A stretch of DNA of 64,000 nucleotides from Pelecanus crispus (Eukaryota; Chordata; Aves; Pelecaniformes; Pelecanidae). Of the stretch, positions 12,201 to 23,100 are shown piece after piece; position 1 is the stretch's first letter; every line of letters begins with the position of its first letter. The stretch covers positions 7,154,542 through 7,218,541 of the forward strand of contig NC_134661.1 of the NCBI RefSeq assembly GCF_030463565.1, read 5' to 3'. Position numbers and translations under genes: made by a program. The notes under the pieces were generated by a model. That model ran no database searches. It was not told where the DNA came from and saw nothing but the letters and a program-made list of their open reading frames with translations.

Positions 12201-15200
12201 TGCCTTATAACTAAAAGCGTGCTGATCCCATGCTGTATACAATCCAGTCCTCCTGTGAAACTGATGGCTGAACAGCCAGTTCTTTTCTCTCCTGTCTCAG
12301 TGAAGCTATTTGTCCCATGACTTTCCTTTTCACATGTTTCAGTATAAGAGGGATTTTGCTTTTGTAGTGGAAGATGTTCATGTAACATTGATGAGTGTTG
12401 TGTGAACTTCTCTATAACCTCAGTCCTGATGTGTCTAAAACACTGGTTTGGAACCGAAGAGATGAAACAGATCCAGAAGAAGCTGACAGAAATAGCTGGG
12501 GATGACACCACGAGAGGACACCTGAAACAGGGACGGATACCTCCCAATAAACCTGAAACCCGATCCCCACATTTATTCCTGACTTGTAACAGAAGGCTAC
12601 CTGGGGACCCAGTAAAGCCAGGAAGATGCCAATAGCCAGCTACAGGTGGCGTAACACTCACCTGTGTTGTTGAGGCCAAAGAGGAGTGGGCAGGAGATGG
12701 CAAATGAAAGCACCCAAACCACAGCAATCATGACCGTGACCCTGCGCTTCGAGCTGTAGCGGGTATTATATAGCATTGGCATTGCTACTGCTGTGTACCT
12801 GCAGTGTGAAGATACAAACCCAGTCTATTGTTATTCTGCCAGTCCTGACAAACTTTGTGGGAAATTGCACCTAGTTACTGTGTCTGAAAGCCTGGCCAAG
12901 CAAGAGAATATAGGGCAAGTAAAGTTTCACAAATCTCCAAGATGTCTGCAATCCGTGTTTTGGAAGGCACGAGGCTGGGGTCAGCTTAGCGTAGCATTTT
13001 TCTTCTGCTCTCTGAGCTACTGCCTTCCCACCGATGTCTGCTCCATCATGCAAGTATATAAACAGAAGGACTGAACTGATGGGGACATATACAGATTATT
13101 CCATTTACATTCTCAAGACCAGTGTTTCTATGTCTGCTTCTGGCAGAATCCCTGCTCAGACCTCATTTAGGTCCTCTAAATTGCTCTTCAAAAGACATCA
13201 ACAGCACTAGCTCTCACCATTCTCAAGTCTCTGAGTCACAGGTAAAATTAGACCAAATAAAGAAGGCTGTGACTTGCTACCGTGGATTTGGCACAACTTG
13301 CTGCCATGGAGCCCTCACCTGTCAATGCTGATGGCACAGAGGTTGAGGATACTGGCGGTACACATCATAACATCAAGGGTTACAAAGATATCACAGTGGA
13401 TCCGACTAAACCTCCACTCACCAACCACCTGCAAAGACAGAGAATAAGGTCAGTAAAAGAATTCACTGAGGATATGCTATTGAGCAGGCCTAAAGGGAGA
13501 ATTCTGCACAAAGATATAGACGCTTGCTGGTAGCTGGAGTTCTGCTGGTTCAGGAGGATTCAAAATTTTGTCTACAGAAGTTCCAGCTGGAATCAGGTCA
13601 CATGCAATCAGTCACATGCTGTGTCAAGTAGGATTGTTTGCCACTGAATACCTTTGAGGACTTTGTCCTGTCTAGTCTAAAGGTCTCAAATGATGGCATG
13701 GCCACAAAGGAAGTACTCTGCTCCATCCAAACCATTCTTTAGAGCATTCCTCTGAGGGCTGGTGCGATTTTGTCCTTCCTAATTCCATCCTGTTACTCTG
13801 TATTGAGTTGAGCAGCCTAAAGAGCAAACACACACCTGGGCTCATATTCCAATGACATAAGGGAGTGCAAGTCTCCTCAGTGAACTATGCAGGAGCTTAA
13901 ACAGGTCTCTGAAGCATTGCAAAGAAGTATTTGGAAGGAAATACAATAATTTTGTACCCCGAGCACCTCTACTTGTACTTGCAGCTTTTTATTAGACACT
14001 TTTTTGCAATTATACCTAGCAAAGATCAGCAGTAGAGAAGCAGGAGCTTTCCTTCATTTCTTAGTTTAAAAAATCGGGGTAGAAATTCCCCACTTTTGGG
14101 GTTTTTTTTTTTTGTGTGTGAACGAAGTGAATTTAATTCAGAGTGAAAATTCTTTGACACACTACATGTTGTGTTAAAGACAAAGAACTAATGATAACAC
14201 TTCCAGTTACCAGTAGCCTTTTTCTCTTCACTTACCTTGCTATTGAAACTGAACTTTGCCAATTAAGTTTAATAGCAATTATTAGGACTGCTGTATTTGA
14301 CATGTGATGAAAAAAATATATTTCCCTCTAATAAAAATAGAGTCCTACTGCATTTGAAAATAGAATGAATAAGATATCTATTCTTCAGTTATTTCTGCTC
14401 TGATATACATAACCATAGGCAGCAAAAAGAAGGAAGAAAGAATGACTGCATTGAAGCCTGAGTGACAGATGAATACTCAGTGATTAAAAAAGCACTTAAA
14501 AGACAGCTACATCAGTAACTTTGATGAGAATTTGCCTAAAGGCAAAGGTTTCCAGCCAGATAGAAGCCTCTGCAAAATCAGTTTCCTGAACGCATGGTTT
14601 CGAGTTTATGGGACGTGCTGTAAACTGCAGCAGTTCTTTCTTCTGGTGCTTTCATTTATGTAGGAGAAACCTCAGAATTTTGGAGGTAGAAGATTTGTTT
14701 GCATTGAGGCTCATTTTTAAAAGGATTTGCTTTTGACATCCATTTTTGTCCGAGCTTGTGATACAAAGCCTGAAAAAAATGAAGATATTTACAGAACAAA
14801 GGGCTCTGGCCAGTTTTGATTTCAGATTGCAGACCCAGAGAGGGACCACAGTGCATGTAACTCACATCGGTCCAATGGCTCCTTCTCTGTCAGCAAGTAT
14901 TTGTCATGTTTTTTTGTTGCTTCGAGCTAGCAGTAGGTTTAGAAGAGTGTGGATAAGAGCAGAAAGGGCAAAAGTAAATTAAACAAAAAGAAAAAATTAT
15001 TGCTGACATGTAGAGTGCTGATTGTCCTACTTGGTAGACTAAGGAAGCTGAGGTTCCTGACCAACTCCATGCACACATTCCCCCAGAACGGGGAAAGCAT
15101 CTTACACCATTGTGTTTTATTCTTCCACATTAAAATAAGAAGTGTCTGAGAGAGTCTTATAGCTGGGCCTAAGAGAGCAAGAGCTTCTCACAGCATAAGC

Positions 15201-16671
15201 CTCTGCTTAAAGTGGGTTGTCGCAAAAAAGGAATGTAATAGAAAAGCGTAACTGGTCCCCGAGGCATTGACTACAATCACAACCAGCCTGTGGTCATGTT
15301 AATAAGCTTTAGCAGATGCATGATGCTTTACACTTTTAAAGTGCCATGAAAACAATAATTAACTAGAGTGATAATTAGTATTGTGGTTTCTCGACAGTCT
15401 ATGTCATGTCAGTGGGTTTGTTTTCCTTTGCATTAATGCTTAATGGGCTAATTGATTATGGCTTCTTCCCCTGCTCTCCTCTCCATTTTATAATATTCTC
15501 TCATAAACTAGCACCTGAAAATTAATTGTAAACTCAATATAGTTTCAGACTCATGCTTTCTCATCACCGTTCACTCTCTCTTGGTTGTGATTGCCGCTGG
15601 CATGCCAGCTCTCAGCTGACTGAAGAACACGAGCATCCCAGCGAAGGGGGTCAAGAGAGAGGGGCTGTGTATCTTCTCTTATTCTTTCATCTAGAGATGC
15701 ATTTCATTCTTCCAGGCTATTTACTGTTGCAAGAGTCATTTGCCATCTAATAAACAGGTGGCAGTCTTGGGAGTATTTCACGTTCACAAACCACAGTGCC
15801 ACTCAAATATGGCTTTGTACGCAGAAGCGCAGAGCTCTTTAGTACAAATGTGATGTGCTAACGGCAGCAATGTGAAAAGTAACTCACTTGTGATTCTATT
15901 TCTCTCATATATTGTGACATAAAAGCTCCAGATTTGCATACTACTTCTACAATTGCCTGTTCTTCTTACTACTGTAGTCCTTCAGAAATAGGGCTTTGAT
16001 TACTATTTGATGCCATTTATTAGTGTGACACCCATGATGTTGTTGCAGACTCATCCTTGTGCTTGGGAATGAACAGTTCATCTATGCAGTTTTGAAAACA
16101 AAATTGGAGTCCTTTCACTCTTGACCCCTCTATTTAAAGGCCACATTTTCAATGCAATTCAGTTGTAATTTAGCCCTCTGAACAGCAGTGTATTTTCAAG
16201 TCAGCCTGTCATCTGCTATCGTGTCCATTTCCTGGAAAAATCTGACCAACTGTTAAGAAATTAAAAACACATTTGTTTTGGGAAATTCAGGAGGTCTTGA
16301 AATAGCTGATGTCCCTGCTGCTAAACTTCCATCTCTCTAACCATTCACCAGAAACATTCAGTACTGCAAAAGAAACCTGGGTCACCTACCTCCAGATAGA
16401 CCACCCAAGGCATGACCAGAGTTGCTACCAAGAGATCTGCCACTGCCAAACTCACGATCAGGTAATTAGTGGTAGTCTGAAGGGCTTTTTCCCTGGACAC
16501 AGCCATACACACCAGCACATTGCCAAAAACAATGACAAAGATGAGGAGGGTGAGCAGCATGGCATAGTAGTTATACTGAGGCTTCTGGTCTGCACTGGAC
16601 TCGTTGAGTGGCTTGCTCCAGTTCCTGTCACCGATGTCACCGTTGTACCAAGAGAGGTTTAGGGGATCCAT
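9073..16671 (-). CDS. DRD2: D2 dopamine receptor, full coding span (seven coding exons)
   Basis: This is a class A G-protein-coupled receptor of the plasma membrane. It binds dopamine and couples to Gi/o, lowering cAMP in neurons and pituitary lactotrophs. Joining 16671-16390, 13428-13319, 12798-12662, 11980-11790, 10922-10836, 10186-9847 and 9266-9073 gives 446 residues (human D2L has 443). Visible landmarks: N-linked sequons at N5, N17 and N23; N51 and D79 in helices 1 and 2; amine-binding D113; the C106-C181 disulphide pair; DRY at 130-132; agonist serines S192, S193 and S196; a long third intracellular loop from about 210 to 370; CWLP at 388-391; NPIIY at 425-429; and a short tail ending in C446, the conserved palmitoylated cysteine. 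Internal exon lengths and phases match mammalian DRD2. I see no frameshift or missing key residue. D3 and D4 paralogues are excluded by the loop sequence and the 29-residue insert. Confidence 0.97.
9267..9846 (-). other. DRD2: DRD2 intron 7
   Basis: The donor is GTGAGA just after exon 7 and the acceptor is CCCTTAG. A 141-codon plus-strand open frame at 9496-9921 crosses from this intron into exon 7 antisense; it has no recognisable homology and I treat it as chance. Confidence 0.9.
9847..10186 (-). CDS. DRD2: DRD2 coding exon 7: C-terminal half of third intracellular loop and start of helix 6
   Basis: The 340-nt exon encodes residues 270-383. It opens with an acidic/methionine-rich stretch (EEMEMEM), then a serine/proline/asparagine-rich, poorly conserved spacer with basic islands. 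It ends with the strongly conserved membrane-proximal segment ([20 protein letters not shown]) that contacts Gi/o before helix 6. The acceptor is TTGTCCAG|GAG and the donor is CTTG|GTGAGA. It starts in phase 0, so it can join either exon 6 (long form) or exon 5 (short form) without a frame change. Confidence 0.96.
10187..10835 (-). other. DRD2: DRD2 intron 6
   Basis: This 649-bp intron lies between the alternative exon 6 and exon 7. The donor is GTGAGTG and the acceptor is CTTGTCCAG. I see no other feature in it. Confidence 0.9.
10836..10922 (-). CDS. DRD2: DRD2 alternative exon 6: 29-residue D2-long insert
   Basis: Exactly 87 nt in phase 0-0 encode residues 241-269, beginning [12 protein letters not shown] and ending NKRKV. 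The length equals the mammalian exon whose inclusion makes D2L and whose skipping makes D2S. Both flanking junctions lie between codons, so skipping removes exactly 29 residues and gives a 417-residue receptor. The acceptor is CCCTTAG|GAC and the donor is AAAGTG|GTGAGT. Relative to the human insert (start GNCTHPED), the asparagine of the N-C-T triplet is replaced by lysine. It is too short to stand out in an ordinary open-frame scan. Confidence 0.96.
10923..11789 (-). other. DRD2: DRD2 intron 5
   Basis: This 867-bp intron lies upstream of the alternative exon. Open frames on both strands at 10997-11654 overlap one another and show no homology. Splicing regulators of the long/short choice would be expected here and in intron 6, but I cannot point to a specific site. 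Confidence 0.85.
11790..11980 (-). CDS. DRD2: DRD2 coding exon 5: extracellular loop 2, helix 5, start of third loop
   Basis: The 191-nt exon (same length as in human) encodes residues 177 (split) to 240. It contains C181, which pairs with C106, and the helix 5 serines S192, S193 and S196 that bind the catechol ring. A basic cluster ([11 protein letters not shown]) then opens the third intracellular loop. It ends ...APLK at a GTAACT donor. The acceptor is GTCTTCCAG|AT. Confidence 0.97.
11981..12661 (-). other. DRD2: DRD2 intron 4
   Basis: This is a 681-bp intron with donor GTGAGTG and acceptor TTGTCTTCCAG. Long overlapping open frames in it (for example minus 12727-12158) are read-through of exon 4 into the intron. 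Confidence 0.9.
12662..12798 (-). CDS. DRD2: DRD2 coding exon 4: second intracellular loop and helix 4
   Basis: The 137-nt exon (same as human) encodes residues 131 (split arginine of DRY) to 177 (split). It starts [19 protein letters not shown], the second intracellular loop, then helix 4 with the conserved W159, and ends in extracellular loop 2 with an N-N-T sequon at 174-176. The acceptor is ACACTGCAG|G and the donor is ACAG|GTGAGT. Confidence 0.97.
12799..13318 (-). other. DRD2: DRD2 intron 3
   Basis: This 520-bp intron has donor GTGAGG and acceptor CACTGCAG. Nothing else is recognisable in it. Confidence 0.9.
13319..13428 (-). CDS. DRD2: DRD2 coding exon 3: extracellular loop 1 and helix 3
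   Basis: The 110-nt exon (same as human) encodes residues 95 to 131. It begins [12 protein letters not shown] and carries C106 of the conserved disulphide, the amine-binding aspartate D113, and ends in AISIDR, the DRY motif split by the next intron. The acceptor is CTTTGCAG|GTG and the donor is GACAG|GTGAGG. The antisense plus-strand open frame at 13282-13533 is a shadow. Confidence 0.97.
13429..16389 (-). other. DRD2: DRD2 intron 2
   Basis: This is a 2.96 kb intron. The part at about 15290-15540 is AT-rich with several TAAT/ATTA homeodomain-type cores, including TTAATGCTTAATGGGCTAAT, and would be a reasonable place to look for a conserved enhancer. No exon is visible. Confidence 0.85.
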
Positions 16672-16702
16672 GGATGTAAAAGTGCCAGGTTCCAGCTCCA
16701 CC
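16390..16702 (-). CDS. DRD2: DRD2 exon 2: translation start, N-terminus, helices 1-2
   Basis: The exon begins after CTTTGTGTCAG at 16702. The first 31 nt are 5' untranslated; the start codon is ATG at 16671-16669, followed by [11 protein letters not shown], the conserved D2 N-terminus. It encodes residues 1-94: sequons at N5, N17 and N23, helix 1 (about 37-58, with N51), the first intracellular loop and helix 2 with D79 (sodium site), ending ...VVYLE at a GTAGGT donor. Upstream in-frame codons in the exon contain no ATG, so the start is clear. There is no signal peptide, as expected for this receptor. Confidence 0.97.
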
Positions 16703-19149
16703 CTGACACAAAGATGTTGAAAAGACAGTCAAAGGCCAACATGTAAAATAAAAATAAAACAATTACAGATGTGCTACCTCACTCTTTGGATTCTCTGGAG
16801 CCTGTTCCCCTTACCCTGAATTTCTGTGTGCAAATGGTTGACTGACTGGAAATGCGATGAAGACCCAGATTGGAGGCTGAATTGATCGTCAGATACCTAG
16901 GCAGGGATTCAAGAAGTTCATTTCTATGTCCAGTTCATCGCCCAGATTTCTGTGGCCAGGGATATTAGTTACTCTGCGTTACAGCCGATTCAGGCAGAGT
17001 GCCTGGGATTTTTGTGTTGGCTCCCCTGACATTCCCTAACCACTAACTGCTCCGTGTTAGGTGCGCGCAGTTCAGGGCAGATGTGCCATGACCCACTGTG
17101 TTTATTTTTCATGTGATTCATGGGGCTTTGGGCTGTGGGTTTTTTTCTTTTTCTTTGCTTTTCCTTATTTTTTTCCTCCAGTGGGGAAACAAATAAATAA
17201 ATAAACCTGTGAACTGAATTGTAATGATAATGAAACTTGGCAGTGGCAGTTTTGAAGTCAGGGCTGGACTGCGCCTGCCTTCTGCCATTCCCCCGGTGAG
17301 GTTGCACTGCAAAGGGGAAAATGGTGGGAGCATGACCAGGTGCCATCCCACAGCGCAGTCTCTGCAGCTCCTAGCGCTGGGAAGACAGGTCTCCTTGGAA
17401 ATCTGTGGCATCACGGCAAACTATCATTTCTTCCCTGGCCAATGGCCACGTGCTGTGCACTCTTTCAAAGGTAACATTTAAACAAATCATGGCTTTTGCT
17501 GTAGAGTTCCCTAGAACATATTTGGGGTTTTGTGTTTGTTTTATGCAAGCATAGCAAAGGCAACTGCAAATGCCTCCTAGTCTTTTGGACTTCTTCTGTC
17601 TCTCAGGGCTGCCTCTGTGCTCTGCTTCCTTAGCTGGGCCATTTTTGGCACACAGTAAGGAGGTTGTCACCGAGAGGCCTTCCTTTGGTTTCCACTGGCT
17701 ATGGATCAGGTCCCAGGCTTACAAGCATTTTTTATGGATGAAGAGTAAGAAGAATGAAAATTAACAGAACAGAGAAGAGGAAACAATATTCTGAAGAAAT
17801 GGTGTTGTCTGGATATAGAGGTTTGGGAGTTATCAGCTGCAAATGCAGACAGCAAAAAGCTACTCTCTCTTGAGGAAGATATATAAACAAAGCTAAGTGT
17901 GGGATGTGGTGTGTGAAGGGAAGGTCATGGTTTCTGGTCTGACGATACACTACAGTAGAATTGATAGCTCTTAGGCCATATTTCTGTATGGTGCAGGCTA
18001 GTGAAGGTGCATGAATGTCCATGAGGCTATATGGATTTTATGCCAGCAGTTGATGCAAAGCAGTGATATCGGGACTGTGCATACCCCTAGATTGTTGGCA
18101 TCCAACTGCACATATGTCCACATTGTAAGAAACTGGCTAAAAGTTAAGCTACATCATGCAGACAGACCTTGGCAGCAGGTGTCTGTGTTGGGGTCTTTGG
18201 TGCCAGCATATGAAAAACAGAAATTCCACATTTGCAGTGAGACTGCAGTGTATTTGGCCACTGGCTCTGGCATACTGGAAAGACTTTTTCCTGGCTGTGT
18301 TGTGAGGTTCTTTTGGCTCTCATTTAGGTGGGCTCACTTAAGATGTCCCAGGGCAGGATCTGTGCAGTGGGTGATTGTGATGGTTGGCACCATCTTCTGG
18401 GTATTTCCACACCATGTCTGGGTCCTGCTGGAGTTTCTACAGACTTAGAAAAAGAAGGGATTTCCACGCAATGTGTGTTTGCTGAAGCAGTACGGGCTAA
18501 AACATGGGTATTGCCTCAGTCTGCAAATCATCCCAGTCCTCTGCATAACTGAGCCAGTAGTACAGGCAGAACTGGACATGCTCAGATCTGGCTGATGTGC
18601 ACCTGAGTCTGCCTTTCAGAGAGCCACAAAGGCCACAAGGAGAGGAACACTGAGCTGAATTTCACTGTATGAGCTAATAGGTTCCCTGAGCTCACCAGAA
18701 GCACTAATGCCACATGCTCCAGGGACAAGCAAGTGGAGCAGTCTGATCGTAATAACACGGCTCTGGTGTACAGCAGAGGCAGACAAATGCTAACATCAAG
18801 TCATAGCTGTACCATTGACCAAGGTGAAACACAGCTCTGTCCCATTTGTTGAAACAGAGCTTCTTTGTCAACTGGTAAATTAGTACAGTGAGGCCAGCAA
18901 AAATAGAGTTGTCATACCTGAACTGCCACCCACAGCTGCAGCGGGTCTCTGGAATGGCATTAATCCACTTTGATCATTTCAGCCCCTTGCCAGGTTTGCT
19001 TGTGTGTTTAAAAGCAAAGCATCGAGGTCTGTACCTGGGTCCGAAGTAGTCACTACATCAAGAAATGGTGACATGTCAGAGACCATGATCAAAGACTAAA
19101 GGCAAGATGTGTTTAAAAGCAACTGGAGATTTTGGCTACTTTGGTTTGG

Positions 19150-19228
19150 GCGTTCCTGGTTTGAGAGATCTTGAAGGGACCTCATTCACTGCTCAGCACT
19201 TCCTAAAATCAAGTATTCTATGATTCTC
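19150..19228 (+). repeat. Possible degraded CR1 LINE 3' end
   Basis: The run GAGATCTTGAAGGGACCTC followed by ATTCTATGATTCT recalls the 3' end and terminal octamer repeat of avian CR1 elements, but the sequence between is poorly matched. It may be chance. Confidence 0.35.
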
Positions 19229-20102
19229 AAGGTGTATCTCCACAAAGACCACTGTGATTTGAAGATCTGGCCATGTTCTCAGACATCCCAAAACAGGCCA
19301 TTTAATTTTCTTAATAAAAGACAAAGTGAATTCAATTTATTAAACCATGTAAGTGATCAAAATAGCAAAACATTTGCAAATATCAAATTCACCTGGGAAC
19401 AATGGTTTCTTTATGTTTCACTGAGCTTTTGTGTGCTTTTCTCATTCAAAGAACAATTTGTATAATAATCCTTGGAAATGTGTTGCATGTGGGTCCTTAA
19501 TAGCTGATAATTCAAAAAGTGTCTGTCTGACAGTGCTATCAGCGGCACTTGATAGCTCTACAAATGTCTTCTTAGAAACTGTCAAAGTGTCAGAAATTAA
19601 TTAAATGTTAGCTTATGTGACTCAGAGTGAAGGGGAAAAATCAATGCTAAATGCAGCAACAGTTTTTTCTTTTCTCCTGTTGCCCTTTGATAATGCAAAA
19701 CTATCTAGAGAAGGCAGAAACATGCATAAAATGCAGGATGAGAAAAAGCAGGAACATAGAAAAGTATCTTAAAAGTATAAAAGAAGTGGAATGATTTGAT
19801 ATGTGCAGGATCAGCCCCTTGGTCCTACCTGGCTCGTGAGCTCTGACTGCAGTTCAGAAAACAGAATTGTGCTTCATGGAGGAAAGGCCAGAGATGAGGG
19901 TGAGTTATGTGCACAGTAATTCTAGCCCTGCTCGTTTTACGGGCCGTTGCAACTCAGCGGCAGATTTGGAGGAACCATACGCAGCTAATCTCTCATGTCC
20001 ATCTATTGGGCATTTACTTGATGGGGGTTAGGGAGGATATAGAAGGCCCTGGATAAAGTGAGCAAATATTCTCTTCCATTTCCCTCTGCAGCTTCTGCAA
20101 GA

Positions 20103-20119
20103 TTTTTTTTTTTTTTTTT
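20103..20119 (+). repeat. Poly-T run (17 nt)
   Basis: A simple homopolymer in DRD2 intron 1, followed by CCTTTCAG. Confidence 0.9.
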
Positions 20120-23100
20120 CCTTTCAGTAGAACTTTTTTTACAGCAATAACACCTGTCTTTTCATGCAGCTGGTCATCATGTGGAAAGTTAAAAGATTAT
20201 GTTTGAATGTTGTACAAATGAAAAGGTCTGGTGTTTCTATTGTAAAAATAAAGTTTTAATTTGGGAAAATGAAACACGAAAAAAGTTCCAAATGTTTTGT
20301 ATGAAATAGGGAAACTAAAACAGTGTAATTTGTCATCATGCAATTAAAGGGTCTATCTAGTATATATCCATATGGTACAAAACTACAATTACACAGACAG
20401 CTCTGTTACTTCCTAAATTTTGAGAGATTGGGATTTCAGCCCTAAAAATAATCTTAATTTCTCCAGACACAGAACTGGCATCATTTGGAAGCATTATTGT
20501 GGCCATTACAGTGTCTTGTAAGTCTTTCAGTACTGCTTTAAGGAGCACTTTTTCTTTTACTGTTGACAGTTTCTCAGTAGAGAAGCAGCACTTTAAAAAG
20601 CTGACTAGAAAAGAGAGTGCTTTTTACTGCGTTTGTCCAGGCACCTGCATTTTCACATGGAGGCAGAGGGAAGGGATCACAAATACAGAGAAAAGGTAGT
20701 ACAAATGGCACCTCGCCATGCACTGTCCTTGTGGGACCTTGCCGAGTTTCAGTTTCCCTGTACACCACCACCAGAGGCAAAGAGAGTCTCAGTTTTAGCT
20801 GAGACTTTGGATGCAGTGTGGGTAGAGTCCTGAAATGGAACAAATTCCTTTGTGACTTAACTGCAGTAAAGCCACTTTAATTCCCATACAGAGTCCGCAC
20901 TGATTTTTGGTATGGCTGAGCTAATCCAGATATGGATTTACTGAGAGGTCAAGGGCAGGACAGAGCAGCAAGGTTGCAGCCTTGTGTTTGCTGCCAGCAG
21001 CGCAGCATGCCTGCACCGCACAGAGCATCTCTGCGGCTTTCCCCTTGCGTTGAGCCCGGCGTACACCCGGGCGTGTGCTAATCCCCTCTACATTAACTTC
21101 CTCGAGTGTGCCTGTTCAAACGTAGCCTAACTGGGAAGTAGTTTGCCATCCGAGGAAAACAGCCTCTCTCAACAAGTTCCCATGCTTTCCAGATGTCTTT
21201 CAGCAACTGGTGGAAATCCGCTGTCTGGCTGCTACTCCCTGCTGGAAACGACAGGGACAAGGGAGCCAGGACAGAGGCTGTAAATGCAGAGCCAGAGCTT
21301 TTCTCTCCTTTGTAGTTAACTCCCTGTTCTTCTCAGAGAGAAAACTGAAAAATATGTTGGTTTGCAATGCTGGCATTTCTCCTTAGCTCCTCGTGATTGA
21401 TCATCTAATTACCTTTGTGACAAACTAGCACGACATCTCCCTGGCAAATGTGCAATGTTCACAACCGGCAGCAACAAAACCATTTATCTTTCTTGCAAGA
21501 TCTGAAACATGAAATGTGTATTAAGCAGAGAAGCAGAGTTTGCTCTATCATATAGAGATAGATGCACCAGACACCTCACTGGGAATCAGGGGGTAAAAGG
21601 CTCCAGCAGAAACTCATACCTACAGCTTGCTTGCATTCAGGTAGTATCCTGGGTCTATCCTCTGCTCTTCTTAGTTCTGCGCTAGGGCAGAGATGCCCTG
21701 ATTCAGTGCAAACCTCTTTTTTTCTCTCAGAAATAGCAAAGGTGTAACGCTCTTTTTGGTCTTTACTCTGCTTGCAAACACCCTCAGGTGTAAAATATTC
21801 ACGGGCTTGATTCTGAGCTAGCATCAGTGTCCAGCAGACACCATGATGCATATCATTGCAGCATCTGGGTTCTATTTGGTAAAGATTTGTGGCCTTTGGA
21901 GCTAATCTGGGTTTGGCTGCCAAAACATGGAGTCAGCCTTTGCTTCTTCATAAAACAGTATGAAATTCCCTAAGGCTTTGCCCCAGACATAATGCATTCG
22001 AGATGAAGTTTGGAGCTCAGCCTGGAGCAGGCTGGTAGAGGTAGGAGCAGGGTTGAGGGATGCAGCTGCAGGAGCTGCGCCCTGCTCCCTGCCGCGATGC
22101 CTGAGCAACGGCTGAGCGGCACCACCCCGGACTGGCAGCGCGCAGTGGGGGCTGCAGGCAGCTGGCAGCACCGATGCGATCTGGGGAGGTGGTTGGTTCA
22201 GCATGCTTTCGAGGGGCAAGCTTCCCCATGAACTCCAGACACAGTCACGCTGCTCAGCTTGGGACTCCTGGTTGCCGCAGCGCCTCAGTGACTGAACTCT
22301 ATGTAGACCTCATAGGAAAACAACCACAAAAGCCATCAGCAACGATATCCTGATGGCAGATGTTTCCACAGCAGCCTCAGAACGGTCTCTACCTCCCTTT
22401 CCCAAGGTATTTCTTGCATGCAGTTCTTGCCAGATTGCCTATTTCCCTCTGGTTGCTGCTACCCAGACGTACCCATCAGGTTACTGAAAGTCTAGCCTAG
22501 GACTATGTGAGGAAGGTGTTTAGAGACAGATTTGCTCCAAAGGCATTTCTGTTTCACAGAAATCAATGTCTAAGTGAAATTTGCACAGTACAGTGCCTCC
22601 CTGAATATTGTCATTTTCCTCTGAAATTTTGGAACCAATGGGCCACAGGAAAGCTGTCAAACTGACATCCTTTCTGTCCTGAAGATGCTTCTTGATGCTG
22701 TTTACTGGGCTCCACTGAGATTGCGACTGAAGCATTCCAATCAAGGGAAATAACATATTCTTTTGGAGTAGGGAGGTGGTGGGAGAGAAAGAGAAGGGGC
22801 GCGTGTGTTTGAGGAGCTGGGTTTTTTTCCCTGTTCAGGAACACTGTGCAAAGGAAAGCAGCTTCTGAGGTAGTTTCGCTATTTCTTGCATGTAAGCCTA
22901 GAACTGATAATCCATGTGGTGAATTCCTGGTCACGGTTCACTGGAGAGCCAGGAAGGTGTGTAACAGCTAGCAGCGAGTAAGAATCTCTTCCCGCACAGT
23001 TCAATGCAGGGGACAGTGTCTGCAGACATTGAAAAGGAGGATGAAAGGTCAGGAATTAGGAAAATATTGTAAATTCTGTCTTGACCTGAGAACCATAGTA

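Noticed and set aside
20717..20762. MIR-like string (ACCTTGCCGAGTTTCAGTTT)
   Set aside because: Only a short stretch resembles the SINE core; too little to annotate as a feature.
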